A program made the translations under genes and the position numbers. From contig NZ_PJME01000047.1 in assembly GCF_002954775.1 (NCBI RefSeq), forward strand, positions 1-64,000: a stretch of DNA of 64,000 bases, in the 5' to 3' direction. Of this stretch, positions 33,761-42,667 are shown piece after piece; the stretch's first letter is position 1, and each line of letters opens with the position of its first letter. A model generated the notes under the pieces. It made no database searches. It was given only the letters and a program-made list of their open reading frames with translations, and was not told the DNA's origin. This DNA is from Streptomyces geranii (GTDB taxonomy: Bacteria; Actinomycetota; Actinomycetes; Streptomycetales; Streptomycetaceae).

Positions 33761-34650
33761 GAGAGTGCCCTCCCCAGTGCTCGTCGGGCCAGCGCGGCGA
33801 CGGTGCGCCGCAGATGCAGTACGGCGGGCGGAAGCGGTGCCACGGTGCCGTCCGCGTCCGGGACCGGGTCGGGGATGCAGGCCGCGGCGACGTACTCCCC
33901 GAAGGCACCCAGTGCCTCGGGGACGATCGTGCGGTTGTTGTCCCAGTCGATCAGCCGGGCGACCCACTGCTCGGCGTCCAGGGGGCGCAGCGGCATCGGC
34001 GCTATGGCACCGACGGCGCACCGCACACCGCGCCTGGCGGGGTCGAGGACGAGCGCGACGGACGCGAGAGCGCGCCCGGGGCCGGTCCGTCCGGTGGCCT
34101 TCAGGAAGACCTGGGGGGCGTGCAGCAGGGGCACGCGTACGAAGCCGATAAGTTCACCGGCCCGCAACAATTCGACGCCCGCCAGCAGGTGCGACACCGG
34201 GATCTCCCGGCGAGCGCCGCCGGGCCCCGCGATGATGAGCGTCGCCTCCAGGGCGGCCAGCACCGGAAGCGCGTCCCCCGTGGGGGCGGCCGTGGCGATG
34301 TTGCCGCCCAGGGTGCCCGCATTGCGGATCTGCGGCGGGCCCGCGGCGCGCGCGGAGGCGGCCAGGGCCGGGATGAGGGCGGCGAAGTCGGGGCGCCCCA
34401 TCCGCGCGTGGGTGAGCCCGGCGCCGAGCAGGGCGTGGCCGTCCTGGTACTGCCAGCCGCGGATCTCGCTGATCCGGCCGAGGCCGACGAGCGCGGCGGG
34501 CCTGAGCTGCCCGGAGTTGACGGTGGCCATGAGGTCGGTGCCGCCCGCGACGGGTACGGCGGCCGGCATGGCGGCGAGCGCCGCGACGGCCTCGTCCAGC
34601 GAGGCGGGCAGCGTCACGGCCTGCGCCGCCTGCGGTGCGTGCGTGGTCAA
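33757..34650 (-). CDS. FAD-binding subunit of the XDH-family enzyme
   Basis: 297 aa. CoxM/XdhB-type FAD domain: PVAGGTDLMATVNSG and IRNAGTLGGNIATAAPTGDALPVL bind FAD; a C-terminal CO-dehydrogenase-flavoprotein domain follows. It passes electrons from the 2Fe-2S subunit to NAD+ or quinone. It is the first gene of the operon. The start is taken as TTG 34650 (LTTHAPQAA), with GGAAGGGG about 9 nt upstream; no ATG/GTG gives a sensible N-terminus. Confidence 0.88.
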   Translation of the reverse strand: MTTHAPQAAQAVTLPASLDEAVAALAAMPAAVPVAGGTDLMATVNSGQLRPAALVGLGRISEIRGWQYQDGHALLGAGLTHARMGRPDFAALIPALAASARAAGPPQIRNAGTLGGNIATAAPTGDALPVLAALEATLIIAGPGGARREIPVSHLLAGVELLRAGELIGFVRVPLLHAPQVFLKATGRTGPGRALASVALVLDPARRGVRCAVGAIAPMPLRPLDAEQWVARLIDWDNNRTIVPEALGAFGEYVAAACIPDPVPDADGTVAPLPPAVLHLRRTVAALARRALGRALS

Positions 34651-34820
34651 ACCGGCTGCCCCTTCCCGCTGCCCCACCTGGTCCCACCTGTGTTGCCGTA
34701 CGGTACGTGCTGACAGGGCGGACGTGGCAACTCTGGCACATTCTCGCGAGACCCGAACGCAGGGGTCCGCTAGGAGGCATTCGCCCCTCTCGTCGGCCAC
34801 ATGGTCCGTTTTCGTACGAC

Positions 34821-34856
34821 ATCGCCGACCGGTTCCGATTGGAAACGGTCGGCGAT
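34821..34856. terminator. Hairpin with U-tract between GH20 and the XDH operon
   Basis: ATCGCCGACCG (34821-34831) pairs with CGGTCGGCGAT (34846-34856), with inner ttcc/ggaa pairing. TTTT follows on the plus strand, so the U-tract suits a plus-strand transcript, though the stem may also end the minus-strand GH20 transcript. Confidence 0.6.
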
Positions 34857-34906
34857 TTTTGTGAGCTTTTTCCGGTGCGGCCCTGGGGTCTTGGGGCGGC
34901 GGGCCC

Positions 34907-36541
34907 TCACACGGTCGGGGGCGTCCCCTCGATCGGACGTCCGAGCACTCCGGGCCGCCGCTGCCACGGACGCGGCCCCGCGGGTGGCCGATAGCCGACG
35001 CCCAGGGCGTCAAGTCGCCCGTAGTGGGCGGTCATCCGGCGTTCGAAGTCGGCGTAGTCCCGGTCGGCGGGCGCGGGCAGGGTGCTCCAGGCGACCTCGG
35101 CGAACGCGGCCAGCCGAGGGAAGGCCTGGTAGTCCACGCGCGCGGTGTCCTCCATCACCTCGGTCCACAGGTTGGCCTGGGTGCCGAGGACGTGCCGCGC
35201 CTCCTCGGGGCCCAACTCCGGTGGAACCGGCTCGAAGCGGAAGACATCCTCAAGGGTGCGGACGTACCCGATGGGGACGGGTTCGTCGGGGCCGCCGTGC
35301 TGACGGTGGTCCAAGTAGACCTGCTGCTCGGGGCACATGACGACGTCGTGTCCCGCGCGCGCGGCCGTGATGCCGCCCGCGTAGCCGCGCCAGGAGGAGA
35401 CGGCGGCCCCCTCGGCCAGCCCGCCCTCCAGGATCTCGTCCCAGCCGATGAGCCGACGCCCGCGCGCGGCAAGCCATTTGTCGAAGTGTCCGACGAACCA
35501 CGACTGCAGCCCGTCCTCGTCACCGACCCCGAGTTCCGCGATCCGGGCCTGCGCGGCGGGCGACTCGCGCCACTGGTCCTTCGGGCACTCGTCGCCGCCG
35601 ATGTGCACGAACTCCCCCGGGAACAGGCCGAGGAGTTCCTCGAAGACGCCCTCGAAGAAGCGCAGGGTGTTGTCAGTGGGGGCGAGTACGTTCTTGTTGA
35701 TGCCCCAGGTGTCCCAGACGGAGAGGGAGGTCGTGTCGATGACGTCGGTGTTGCCGAGTTCCGGATACGCGGCGATCGCGGCCTGCGAGTGTCCCGGTAC
35801 GTCGATCTCGGGGACCACGGTGATATGCCGCTCGGCGGCGTAGGCGACGATCTCGCGGATGTCGTCCTGGGTGTAGAAGCCCCCGTGCGGCTTCTCCTCC
35901 CAGAGCGGTGAGGCCCGGTGGCCGAATTTCGTCCGGGCCCGCCAGGAGCCGACCTCCGTCAGCCTCGGGTACCGCTCGATCTCGACGCGCCAGCCCTGGT
36001 CGTCCGTCAGGTGGAAGTGGAAGACGTTGAGTTTGTGCGCCGCCATCAGGTCGAGGTAGCGCAGGACGCCTTCCTTCGGCATGAAGTGCCGGGACACGTC
36101 GAGCATCAGGCCGCGCCAGCGGAAGCGGGGGCTGTCCTCGACGAAGGTGCCGGGTACGAGCCACCGCCGGCCGGGGACCACGGGAGCACGCCGGAAGGCT
36201 TCGGGGCCGAGCAGTTGACGGAGCGTCTGGGCGCCCCAGAAGACACCGGCCGGCCCTCCGCCGTGGATGGTGATGTCGTCCCCGTTGACGTACAGCTTGT
36301 AGCCCTCCGGGCCGAGATGTCCGGCGTCCCCGGGCATGACCCGCAGCCGGACGGTCTCGCCGTCGTCCCCCGCGCCGGGCGGCAGTGCGAGCCCGGTCGC
36401 CGCCCCGAGGACGCCACGCAGCCAGCGTTCTGTCGCCTCGGTACCGGGCCCGGCGTCGATCACCGTGTTCTCGTCGAACACGAAGCCGCCCGCGACCCTG
36501 ACGTCCCGCACGGCGACGGGCGCCGGAATCAGTTCGTTCAC
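34907..36541 (-). CDS. Beta-N-acetylhexosaminidase, GH20, cytoplasmic
   Basis: 544 aa. GH20 enzyme with an N-terminal GH20b-type domain and a TIM barrel starting FRWRGLMLDVSRHFMPKEGV. The catalytic pair D317-E318 lies in HIGGDECPK, where Asp orients the substrate acetamido group and Glu is the acid. DDQGWRVEI and the Trp-rich C-terminal portion also match. There is no signal peptide, so it cleaves imported GlcNAc oligomers in the cytoplasm. GTG 36541 has AAGGA about 9 nt upstream and lies 5 nt after the permease stop, forming one operon with the sugar ABC importer. The combination suggests uptake and cleavage of chito-oligosaccharides or similar. Confidence 0.94.
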   Translation of the reverse strand: MNELIPAPVAVRDVRVAGGFVFDENTVIDAGPGTEATERWLRGVLGAATGLALPPGAGDDGETVRLRVMPGDAGHLGPEGYKLYVNGDDITIHGGGPAGVFWGAQTLRQLLGPEAFRRAPVVPGRRWLVPGTFVEDSPRFRWRGLMLDVSRHFMPKEGVLRYLDLMAAHKLNVFHFHLTDDQGWRVEIERYPRLTEVGSWRARTKFGHRASPLWEEKPHGGFYTQDDIREIVAYAAERHITVVPEIDVPGHSQAAIAAYPELGNTDVIDTTSLSVWDTWGINKNVLAPTDNTLRFFEGVFEELLGLFPGEFVHIGGDECPKDQWRESPAAQARIAELGVGDEDGLQSWFVGHFDKWLAARGRRLIGWDEILEGGLAEGAAVSSWRGYAGGITAARAGHDVVMCPEQQVYLDHRQHGGPDEPVPIGYVRTLEDVFRFEPVPPELGPEEARHVLGTQANLWTEVMEDTARVDYQAFPRLAAFAEVAWSTLPAPADRDYADFERRMTAHYGRLDALGVGYRPPAGPRPWQRRPGVLGRPIEGTPPTV

Positions 36542-36546
36542 GTCAG

Positions 36547-37434
36547 TCAGTCCTTAACCGCTCCACCGAGCCCCGACACCAGTCGGCGCTGCACGAGTAC
36601 GAAGAACACCAGCACCGGAATCGTCATCACCGTGGACGCGGCCATCACACCGCCCCAGTCCGGGTCGTCGGGCTTGTAGAAGACCAGCAGGGCCATCGGC
36701 AGCGTCGACTGGGAGGTGTCACTGATGATGAACGACTTGGCGAACAGGAAGTCGTTCCAGGCCGAGATGAAGGAGAACACGCTCGTCGCCACCAACCCCG
36801 GGAAGACGAGCGGGAAAAGGATCTGCCACAGGAATCGCGACCGGCTCGCCCCGTCGATGTACGCGGCCTCCTCCAGCGCCTCCGGAACGGCCTTCACGAA
36901 GCCCCGCAGCATCCAGATCGCGAAGGGCAGCGAGAAGGCGATGTGCGGCAGGATCAGCGAACCCAGGGTGTTCAGCAGACCGAAGTCCCGCATCTGGAAG
37001 AACAGCGGGATCGTGAGCGCCTCCACGGGCACCATCTGCGCCACCAGGAACATGATCAGCAGAGTGGTCCTGAAGCGGAACCGGAATCGGGTCACCGCGG
37101 TCGCCGCGAGAAACGCGATCAGCGCCGAGACGACGACCACGGAACAGGCGACCACAAGGCTGTTGAGAAAGTACCGGCCGAATTCCTGCTGCCCGAAGAC
37201 CCGCCGGAAGGAGTCGAGCGAGGGCTCCAGCGTCCAGGGCCGGGGCTCGCTCGACTCGATCTCGCCGGCCGGTTTGAAGGCGCTGAGGACCATCCAGTAG
37301 AGGGGGAAGGCGACGACGGCCGCGATCACCAGCGCCGACACCTCGGCGGCCAGCCGCCAGGGCCGCCGGACGAACCGCCGTACGCCACGCACGCCCTGGA
37401 CACGCTGGACACGCTGGACAACGTTGCCGGACAT
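36547..37434 (-). CDS. Sugar ABC transporter permease, MalG type
   Basis: 295 aa. An Arg/Val-rich N-terminus (VVQRVQRVQGVRGVRR) precedes six helices and the EAA loop EALEEAAYIDGASRSRFLWQILFPL typical of MalG-type carbohydrate permeases. ATG 37434 shares one nt with the stop of the upstream permease (TGATG), a translational-coupling signal. It pairs with the MalF-type subunit to form the membrane channel. No ATPase gene lies here; Streptomyces sugar importers commonly share one ATPase (MsiK) encoded elsewhere. Confidence 0.92.
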   Translation of the reverse strand: MSGNVVQRVQRVQGVRGVRRFVRRPWRLAAEVSALVIAAVVAFPLYWMVLSAFKPAGEIESSEPRPWTLEPSLDSFRRVFGQQEFGRYFLNSLVVACSVVVVSALIAFLAATAVTRFRFRFRTTLLIMFLVAQMVPVEALTIPLFFQMRDFGLLNTLGSLILPHIAFSLPFAIWMLRGFVKAVPEALEEAAYIDGASRSRFLWQILFPLVFPGLVATSVFSFISAWNDFLFAKSFIISDTSQSTLPMALLVFYKPDDPDWGGVMAASTVMTIPVLVFFVLVQRRLVSGLGGAVKD

Positions 37435-38393
37435 CACAACTCCTCCCCCTGCCTGCGCAGCAGCCGCAGGTACACGAGCGTCACGGCGAGCAGGATCAGC
37501 AGCATCACGATCCCGATGGCCGAGCCGAGGCTGTACTGGGAGGAGGCGAAGGCCTGTTGGTAGGCGTAGACGTTGAGGGTGAGGTTCTGGCCGGCGATAC
37601 CGCCGCCGTTCGTCATGACATAGATCTGTGTGAACACCTTGAAGTCCCAGATCACCGACTGGATGGTGACGACCACCAGGATCGGCCGCAGCATCGGCGC
37701 CAGCACCGAGCGCCAGACGCGCAGTTGGGACGCGCCGTCCAGGGAGGCCGCCTCCAGCACCTCGGCCGGTACGGCACGGATGCCGGCGTACACCGTGACC
37801 ATCACGAACGGGAAGGAGCACCACACCACTTCGAGCAGCACCAGGAGGAAGGCGCTCAGCCGTCCGTACGTCCACGAGTGGTCCCCGAGGCCCAACACCC
37901 GGTTGACGGGCCCGAAGTCGGGGTCGAACAGCAGCAGCCACACGGTGGACCCGGTGACCGCGGGCGTCGCCCACGCCCCGAGCGCCGCGAGCATCAACGC
38001 GAGCCGGGGCAGCGCACGGACCCGGGTCAGCAGCACGGCGAGCGCACACCCGACGGAGAGCGTGGACACCACACAGGCGGCGGCGAACAGGACGGTGGCC
38101 AGCAGCACTTGCCAGAACTGAGAGTCGGAGAAGATCTCCCGGTAGTTGGCGAGCCCCTCGAAGGTGGTCGGCTGACCACCACTCACCTGCGCCTGGGTGT
38201 ACTGGAAGAACGAGATCAACCCGAGCTGATAGACGGGGTAGAGCAGCAGCCCACCGAGGACGACAAGAGCGGGCGCGAGATACAGCCAAGGGACACTGGA
38301 CCTCGCCAAGGGGCGCGAGGAACTGCGCGACAAACCACGACCCACCCGCACCCGCGAACGCTCCGCACTCCCCACCCCGATAGGCGCCGTCAC
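37434..38393 (-). CDS. Sugar ABC transporter permease, MalF type
   Basis: 319 aa. Six to seven helices with the EAA loop VLEAASLDGASQLRVWRSVLAP. GTG 38393 overlaps the binding-protein stop by 4 nt (GTGA). Residues ~17-28 (GLSRSSSRPLARS) are encoded by a copy of the dispersed Streptomyces intergenic repeat lying in frame (38308-38336), so the cytoplasmic N-terminal tail appears to have been extended by the repeat. It is the first permease of the importer operon. Confidence 0.92.
   Translation of the reverse strand: MTAPIGVGSAERSRVRVGRGLSRSSSRPLARSSVPWLYLAPALVVLGGLLLYPVYQLGLISFFQYTQAQVSGGQPTTFEGLANYREIFSDSQFWQVLLATVLFAAACVVSTLSVGCALAVLLTRVRALPRLALMLAALGAWATPAVTGSTVWLLLFDPDFGPVNRVLGLGDHSWTYGRLSAFLLVLLEVVWCSFPFVMVTVYAGIRAVPAEVLEAASLDGASQLRVWRSVLAPMLRPILVVVTIQSVIWDFKVFTQIYVMTNGGGIAGQNLTLNVYAYQQAFASSQYSLGSAIGIVMLLILLAVTLVYLRLLRRQGEEL
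38308..38336. repeat. Dispersed Streptomyces repeat within the permease coding sequence
   Basis: AAGGGGCGCGAGGAACTGCG continuing to 38336, in frame with the start of the MalF-type permease. This element is otherwise intergenic in the window. Confidence 0.8.
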
Positions 38394-39706
38394 CCCACAG
38401 ACCCAAACGCGGCGTCCATCTTCTTCGCCGCATCCGCAGAAGCCGCCGCGACATCCTTCTTGCCGCTGACGATCTCCTGGAACATCGTCGGCAGCACCAG
38501 CGACGAGTCGATCTGCGACCACGCCGGCGACGCCGGCACGAACTTCGTACCCGCCGCGAGCGTCTTCACGAACGGCGCGACGTACGGCTGCTTCCGGGCG
38601 ACCGCGTCACGCGTGTCGGCGAACGTCGGCAGGAAGCCCATCGCGTCGAAGAGTTCGGCCTGTGTCTTCTTGGAGGCGAGCTGCTCCATCAGGTCGACGG
38701 CGAGCGTCCGGTGCGAAGTGCTGTTCAGCACACCGAGGTTGTTCCCGCCCGCGAACGCCGGCGCGACCGAGCCGGCCTCGACACCCGGCAGCGGTACGAC
38801 CGCGTACTCGCCCTTCACCTTGCCCGCCTCGACGGCGGTGTGGCTGAAGTCGCCGCCGATCGCCATGCCCGCCTTGCCCGCGGCGAAGGCGGTGATGGTG
38901 TCGTTGCCGCCCATGCCCGCGCACTTGGCGGCGGGACAGTTGTCGTCGCCGAAGAGCGAGGTGTAGGCCTTGATGCCCTTCCGGGAGGCGGCGCTGTCGA
39001 TGGCGGAGGCGTACGAACCGCCCCGGCCGGTGGCGAGTTCGCCGCCGTTGGCCCAGACGAACGGCATCGCGCCGTAGGTGTAGGCGCCGCCGACGACGAG
39101 GCCGTAGAGGTCGGGCCTGGCCGCGCGGATCCGGTGGGCGGTGTCCGTCAACTCGGCCATGGTCTTGGGGACTTCGAGGCCGAGTTCCTTGAAGACGTCG
39201 GTGCGGTAGTAGAGGGCGCGGACGCCGACGAAGAAGGGGGCGCCGTAGACCTTGCCGTCGACGGTGACGGACTGACGGGCGGTCGGGTCGGTGTCCGAGG
39301 CCTCGCCCCAGGCCGAGAACTCCTTGGTGATGTCGAGGAGTCCGCCGTCGGCGACGTAACCGGCGGTGTCCGTGTTGCCGTACTCGATGAGGTCGGGGGC
39401 GCTCTTCGGGTCGTTGAAGGCGGCCTTGATGCGCTGGGCGCGGGTCTCGACGGGGATGTACTCGATCTTGACCTCGGCGCCCTTGTGGGCCTTCTCGAAG
39501 GCGTCGACGACCGACGTGACGACCTTCTCCTTCGGGGTGTTGCCGACCTCCTGGAAGAGCCACACGCGCAGGGTGCCGGTCTGCTCGTCCTTGCCGGAGG
39601 AGGAGTTGTCCGACGTTTCGGGGGCACAAGCGGTGGCGGTGAGCCCGGCGAGGGCCAGGGCGGCCACGGAGGCGACCAGCCGGGCGGACCGAACAGAGAG
39701 CTTCAT
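38390..39706 (-). CDS. Sugar-binding lipoprotein of an ABC importer (family 1)
   Basis: 438 aa. Signal sequence with lipobox LTATAC, Cys near residue 27, then a cluster-B extracellular solute-binding domain (GTLRVWLFQEVGNT, FNDPKSAPDLIEYGNTDTAGYV, GAPFFVGVRALYYRTDVF). ATG 39706 has the strong GGAGGAAA ribosome site 8 nt upstream. It binds an oligosaccharide outside the membrane and feeds the two permeases. The adjacent GH20 suggests GlcNAc-containing ligands. Its promoter region has a TTGC-N7-GCAA dyad. Confidence 0.93.
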   Translation of the reverse strand: MKLSVRSARLVASVAALALAGLTATACAPETSDNSSSGKDEQTGTLRVWLFQEVGNTPKEKVVTSVVDAFEKAHKGAEVKIEYIPVETRAQRIKAAFNDPKSAPDLIEYGNTDTAGYVADGGLLDITKEFSAWGEASDTDPTARQSVTVDGKVYGAPFFVGVRALYYRTDVFKELGLEVPKTMAELTDTAHRIRAARPDLYGLVVGGAYTYGAMPFVWANGGELATGRGGSYASAIDSAASRKGIKAYTSLFGDDNCPAAKCAGMGGNDTITAFAAGKAGMAIGGDFSHTAVEAGKVKGEYAVVPLPGVEAGSVAPAFAGGNNLGVLNSTSHRTLAVDLMEQLASKKTQAELFDAMGFLPTFADTRDAVARKQPYVAPFVKTLAAGTKFVPASPAWSQIDSSLVLPTMFQEIVSGKKDVAAASADAAKKMDAAFGSVG

Positions 39707-39730
39707 CTGGCGTTTCCTCCGGTGAAAGCG

Positions 39731-39745
39731 TTGCAACATGCGCAA
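39731..39745. promoter_or_regulatory. TTGC-N7-GCAA operator candidate upstream of the sugar-binding protein
   Basis: TTGCAACATGCGCAA, 25-39 nt upstream of the ATG, flanked by GAAAGCG. Its size and symmetry suit a LacI or ROK repressor. I do not see a DasR-type site. Confidence 0.35.
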
Positions 39746-39873
39746 TGGATGTTTCGCTCTGCACAACACCACGGAGGTTATGGACTGCAGGGACATGGCC
39801 ACAAGAGGTCTCGACCACCTCTCCACCACTCTGTGACCGACCGACGCATCCCGTGCAACGACAGACAACGCAA

Positions 39874-39910
39874 AGGTCCCCAGGGCACGCAAAACGCACC
39901 CTGGGGACCT
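39874..39910. terminator. Terminator after the DUF3039 gene
   Basis: Perfect 12-bp stem AGGTCCCCAGGG (39874-39885) / 39899-39910 with a 13-nt loop, 37 nt downstream of the stop on the minus strand. Confidence 0.75.
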
Positions 39911-39946
39911 CGCACACAACTGAACAACCGGCCAGCAGCGCCGGCC

Positions 39947-40243
39947 CTACTTCTTGCCGTCGCCCTTGCCCTCGTCGCCGCCGGAGCCCATGGACTCGTA
40001 GATCTCCTTGCACATGGGACACACCGGGTACTTCTTCGGATCGCGGCCCGGCACCCACACCTTGCCGCACAGCGCCACGACGGGAGTCCCGTCGAGGGCG
40101 CTCGCCATGATCTTGTCCTTCTGGACGTAGTGGGCGAAGCGCTCGTGGTCGCCGTCGCCGTGCGAGGTCTGCGGCGCCGGTTCGACGAGGGTCCCCGTAC
40201 CAGTCCCGCGCTGGGGCTGGGTCTCAGGCTCAAGAGTGCTCAT
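39947..40243 (-). CDS. DUF3039-family small zinc-ribbon-like protein
   Basis: 98 aa. The conserved core FAHYVQKDKIMASALDGTPVVALCGKVWVP and the CPMCKEIYE end match DUF3039, a widespread actinobacterial family. Three Cys (C-G-K-V...C-P-M-C) could bind zinc. Function unknown. ATG 40243 was chosen; a TTG nine nt upstream is possible but gives no better ribosome site. Neighbour of YqgE as in other Streptomyces. Confidence 0.85.
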   Translation of the reverse strand: MSTLEPETQPQRGTGTGTLVEPAPQTSHGDGDHERFAHYVQKDKIMASALDGTPVVALCGKVWVPGRDPKKYPVCPMCKEIYESMGSGGDEGKGDGKK

Positions 40244-40273
40244 AACCGCCAAGGGTACTTAAGGTCACAGCGG

Positions 40274-40849
40274 TCAGTTGAGCGAAGGGTCGTCCGGGTA
40301 CGTGGCGACCATCGCCAGTTCGCTGCGCTGGCGTCTGAGCACCTCGCGCCACAGGCGTTCCGGCGCCGGCGAGGAGATGTCCCCCGGCTCCGACTCGACG
40401 ACGTACCAGGCCCCGTCCGTCAGCTCGTCCTGGAGCTGCCCCGGGCCCCAGCCCGCGTACCCGGCGAAGATCCGCAGCGAGCCGAGAGCCTTGGCGAGCA
40501 GCTCGGGCGGGGCCTCCAGGTCGACGACGCCGATCGCGCCGTGCACGCGCCGCCAGCCGAGCGGGGTGCGCTCGCCGGACAGGCCGCCGCCGGGGATGAC
40601 CGCGACGCCGAGCGCCGAGTCGAGGCCGACCGGGCCGCCCTGGAAGACGACGCCCGGATCGCCGGCGAGCTCCGCCCAGCCCTCCAGGATGTCCCCGACG
40701 TCCACCGGGGTGGGGCGGTTGAGGACGACGCCGACGGAGCCCTTCTTGTCGTGGTCGAGAAGGAGCACCACCGCGCGGTCGAAGTTGGGGTCCGCCAGGG
40801 CCGGCGTTGCCACGAGCAGCCGCCCTGTGAGCGAGGACACCTCGGTCAT
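40274..40849 (-). CDS. YqgE/AlgH (UPF0301) family protein
   Basis: 191 aa. All AlgH-family markers are present: SLTGRLLVATPALADPNFDRAVVLLLDHD at the start, GVVLNRPT, the QGGPV strand, and FAGYAGWGPGQLQDELTDGAW. The family is poorly understood; in Pseudomonas AlgH affects alginate regulation. ATG 40849 (MTEVSSLTG) agrees with the family start; ATG 40858 three codons upstream is also possible. It is encoded divergently from murA over ~280 bp. Confidence 0.92.
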   Translation of the reverse strand: MTEVSSLTGRLLVATPALADPNFDRAVVLLLDHDKKGSVGVVLNRPTPVDVGDILEGWAELAGDPGVVFQGGPVGLDSALGVAVIPGGGLSGERTPLGWRRVHGAIGVVDLEAPPELLAKALGSLRIFAGYAGWGPGQLQDELTDGAWYVVESEPGDISSPAPERLWREVLRRQRSELAMVATYPDDPSLN

Positions 40850-41129
40850 GCCTGACATGATCCCGCATCTTCCCCCGGTGCGGGGAGCCAATCGGGGTAC
40901 CCAAGTGAACGCAGCTCAGGGCGTAAAGGCGCAGGGCGGGCGCGTCCGGCGTACCGGTGACCGCATGTGCCCGGCGGCGAACGGTTCGTGTTGTGGCAAA
41001 CCTATGACACGGCTGGGCGGCGCTTGGGCTTACAGAAGGGGGGTGTACGGCGATTACCCTTGCTCTTCGGCTCCAGGCCCCTGTCGAGCCCGCCCGACAC
41101 CCCGCCCAACTCATCGGAACGCGAGATAC

Positions 41130-42476
41130 ATGACGGTCAACGGCACAGACGACGTACTGCTTGTCCACGGCGGCACCCCGCTGGAGGGCGAGATCCGTGT
41201 CCGCGGTGCGAAGAACCTCGTACCGAAGGCCATGGTGGCCGCCCTGCTGGGCAGTGCGCCAAGTCGACTGCGCAATGTCCCCGACATCCGTGACGTCCGT
41301 GTCGTACGCGGGCTGCTGCAGCTGCACGGGGTGACGGTCCGTCCGGGCGAGGAGCCGGGCGAGCTGGTGATGGACCCGACGCACGTGGAGAGCGCGAACG
41401 TCGCCGACATCGACGCCCACGCGGGTTCGAGCCGTATCCCGATCCTCCTCTGCGGCCCTCTTCTCCACCGTCTCGGCCACGCCTTCATCCCGGGCCTCGG
41501 CGGCTGCGACATCGGCGGCCGGCCGATCGACTTCCACTTCGAGGTGCTGCGGCAGTTCGGCGCGACGATCGAGAAGCGGGCGGACGGGCAGTACCTGGAG
41601 GCGCCCCGGCGGCTGCGCGGTACGAAGATCACCCTGCCGTACCCGTCGGTGGGCGCGACCGAGCAGGTGCTGCTGACGGCCGTACTGGCCGAGGGCGTCA
41701 CCGAGTTGTCGAACGCGGCCGTGGAGCCGGAGATCGAGGACCTCATCTGCGTACTGCAGAAGATGGGCGCGATCATCGCCATGGACACCGACCGGACGAT
41801 CCGGGTCACCGGTGTCGACAAGCTCGACGGCTACAACCACGCGGCCCTCCCGGACCGCCTGGAGGCCGCGTCGTGGGCGTCGGCGGCGCTGGCGACCGAG
41901 GGCAACATCTACGTCCGGGGCGCCCAGCAGCGCTCGATGATGACGTTCCTGAACACCTACCGGAAGGTCGGCGGCGCCTTCGAGATCGACGACGAGGGCA
42001 TCCGCTTCTGGCACCCCGGCGGCCAGCTGAAGTCGATCGCGCTGGAGACGGACGTACACCCCGGTTTCCAGACGGACTGGCAGCAGCCCCTGGTGGTCGC
42101 CCTGACGCAGGCCACGGGCCTGTCGATCGTCCACGAGACGGTGTACGAGTCCCGCCTCGGCTTCACCTCCGCGCTCAACCAGATGGGCGCGCACATCCAG
42201 CTCTACCGCGAGTGCCTCGGCGGCTCCCACTGCCGCTTCGGCCAGCGCAACTTCCTCCACTCGGCGGTCGTATCGGGCCCCACCCGCCTCCAGGGCGCCG
42301 ACCTGGTCATCCCCGACCTCCGAGGCGGCTTCTCCTACCTCATCGCCGCTCTGGCGGCCCAGGGCACGTCGAGGGTCCACGGCATCGACCTGATCAACCG
42401 CGGCTACGAGAACTTCATGGAGAAGCTCGTAGAGCTTGGCGCGAAGGTCGAACTCCCCGGCAAGGCCCTCGGATAG
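41130..42476 (+). CDS. murA: UDP-N-acetylglucosamine 1-carboxyvinyltransferase MurA
   Basis: 448 aa. First committed step of peptidoglycan synthesis, transferring enolpyruvate from PEP to UDP-GlcNAc in the cytoplasm. The catalytic-loop Cys is present at C126 in GLGGCDIGGRPID, the residue attacked by fosfomycin, so a sensitive enzyme is expected. RGAKNLVPKAM at the N-terminus and LPYPSVGATEQVL also match. ATG 41130 follows a GCGAGATAC stretch rather than a strong ribosome site. Streptomyces often has two MurA enzymes, and synteny points to the SCO2949-type copy. It ends at a 48-nt palindromic terminator shared with hupA. Confidence 0.94.
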   Translation: MTVNGTDDVLLVHGGTPLEGEIRVRGAKNLVPKAMVAALLGSAPSRLRNVPDIRDVRVVRGLLQLHGVTVRPGEEPGELVMDPTHVESANVADIDAHAGSSRIPILLCGPLLHRLGHAFIPGLGGCDIGGRPIDFHFEVLRQFGATIEKRADGQYLEAPRRLRGTKITLPYPSVGATEQVLLTAVLAEGVTELSNAAVEPEIEDLICVLQKMGAIIAMDTDRTIRVTGVDKLDGYNHAALPDRLEAASWASAALATEGNIYVRGAQQRSMMTFLNTYRKVGGAFEIDDEGIRFWHPGGQLKSIALETDVHPGFQTDWQQPLVVALTQATGLSIVHETVYESRLGFTSALNQMGAHIQLYRECLGGSHCRFGQRNFLHSAVVSGPTRLQGADLVIPDLRGGFSYLIAALAAQGTSRVHGIDLINRGYENFMEKLVELGAKVELPGKALG

Positions 42477-42493
42477 CAGCACCGGTCGTACGA

Positions 42494-42541
42494 ACGCCGA
42501 TGGGGCGGTCACCCAAATTTGGGTGACCGCCCCATCGGCGT
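42494..42541. terminator. 48-nt perfect palindrome, murA/hupA terminator
   Basis: 42494-42517 and 42518-42541 are exact reverse complements centred on AAATTT. They lie 18 nt after murA's stop and about 127 nt after hupA's on the opposite strand. Dispersed repeat-like sequence follows to about 42640. Confidence 0.9.
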
Positions 42542-42667
42542 CAACTGCATCGCCCTCAAGGGGCGCGGGGCTGTGTCCGACTATGCGGCTGCGCCGCAGG
42601 GGCGCGACCAGCCACAACGGCCCCGCAGTCGCCCGCGGCGCCAAGCCGCAACGGCGAATAGGCGCCC

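Noticed and set aside
42494..42541. Transposon terminal inverted repeat
   Set aside because: It sits between convergent genes with no transposase or target duplication; a terminator explains it.
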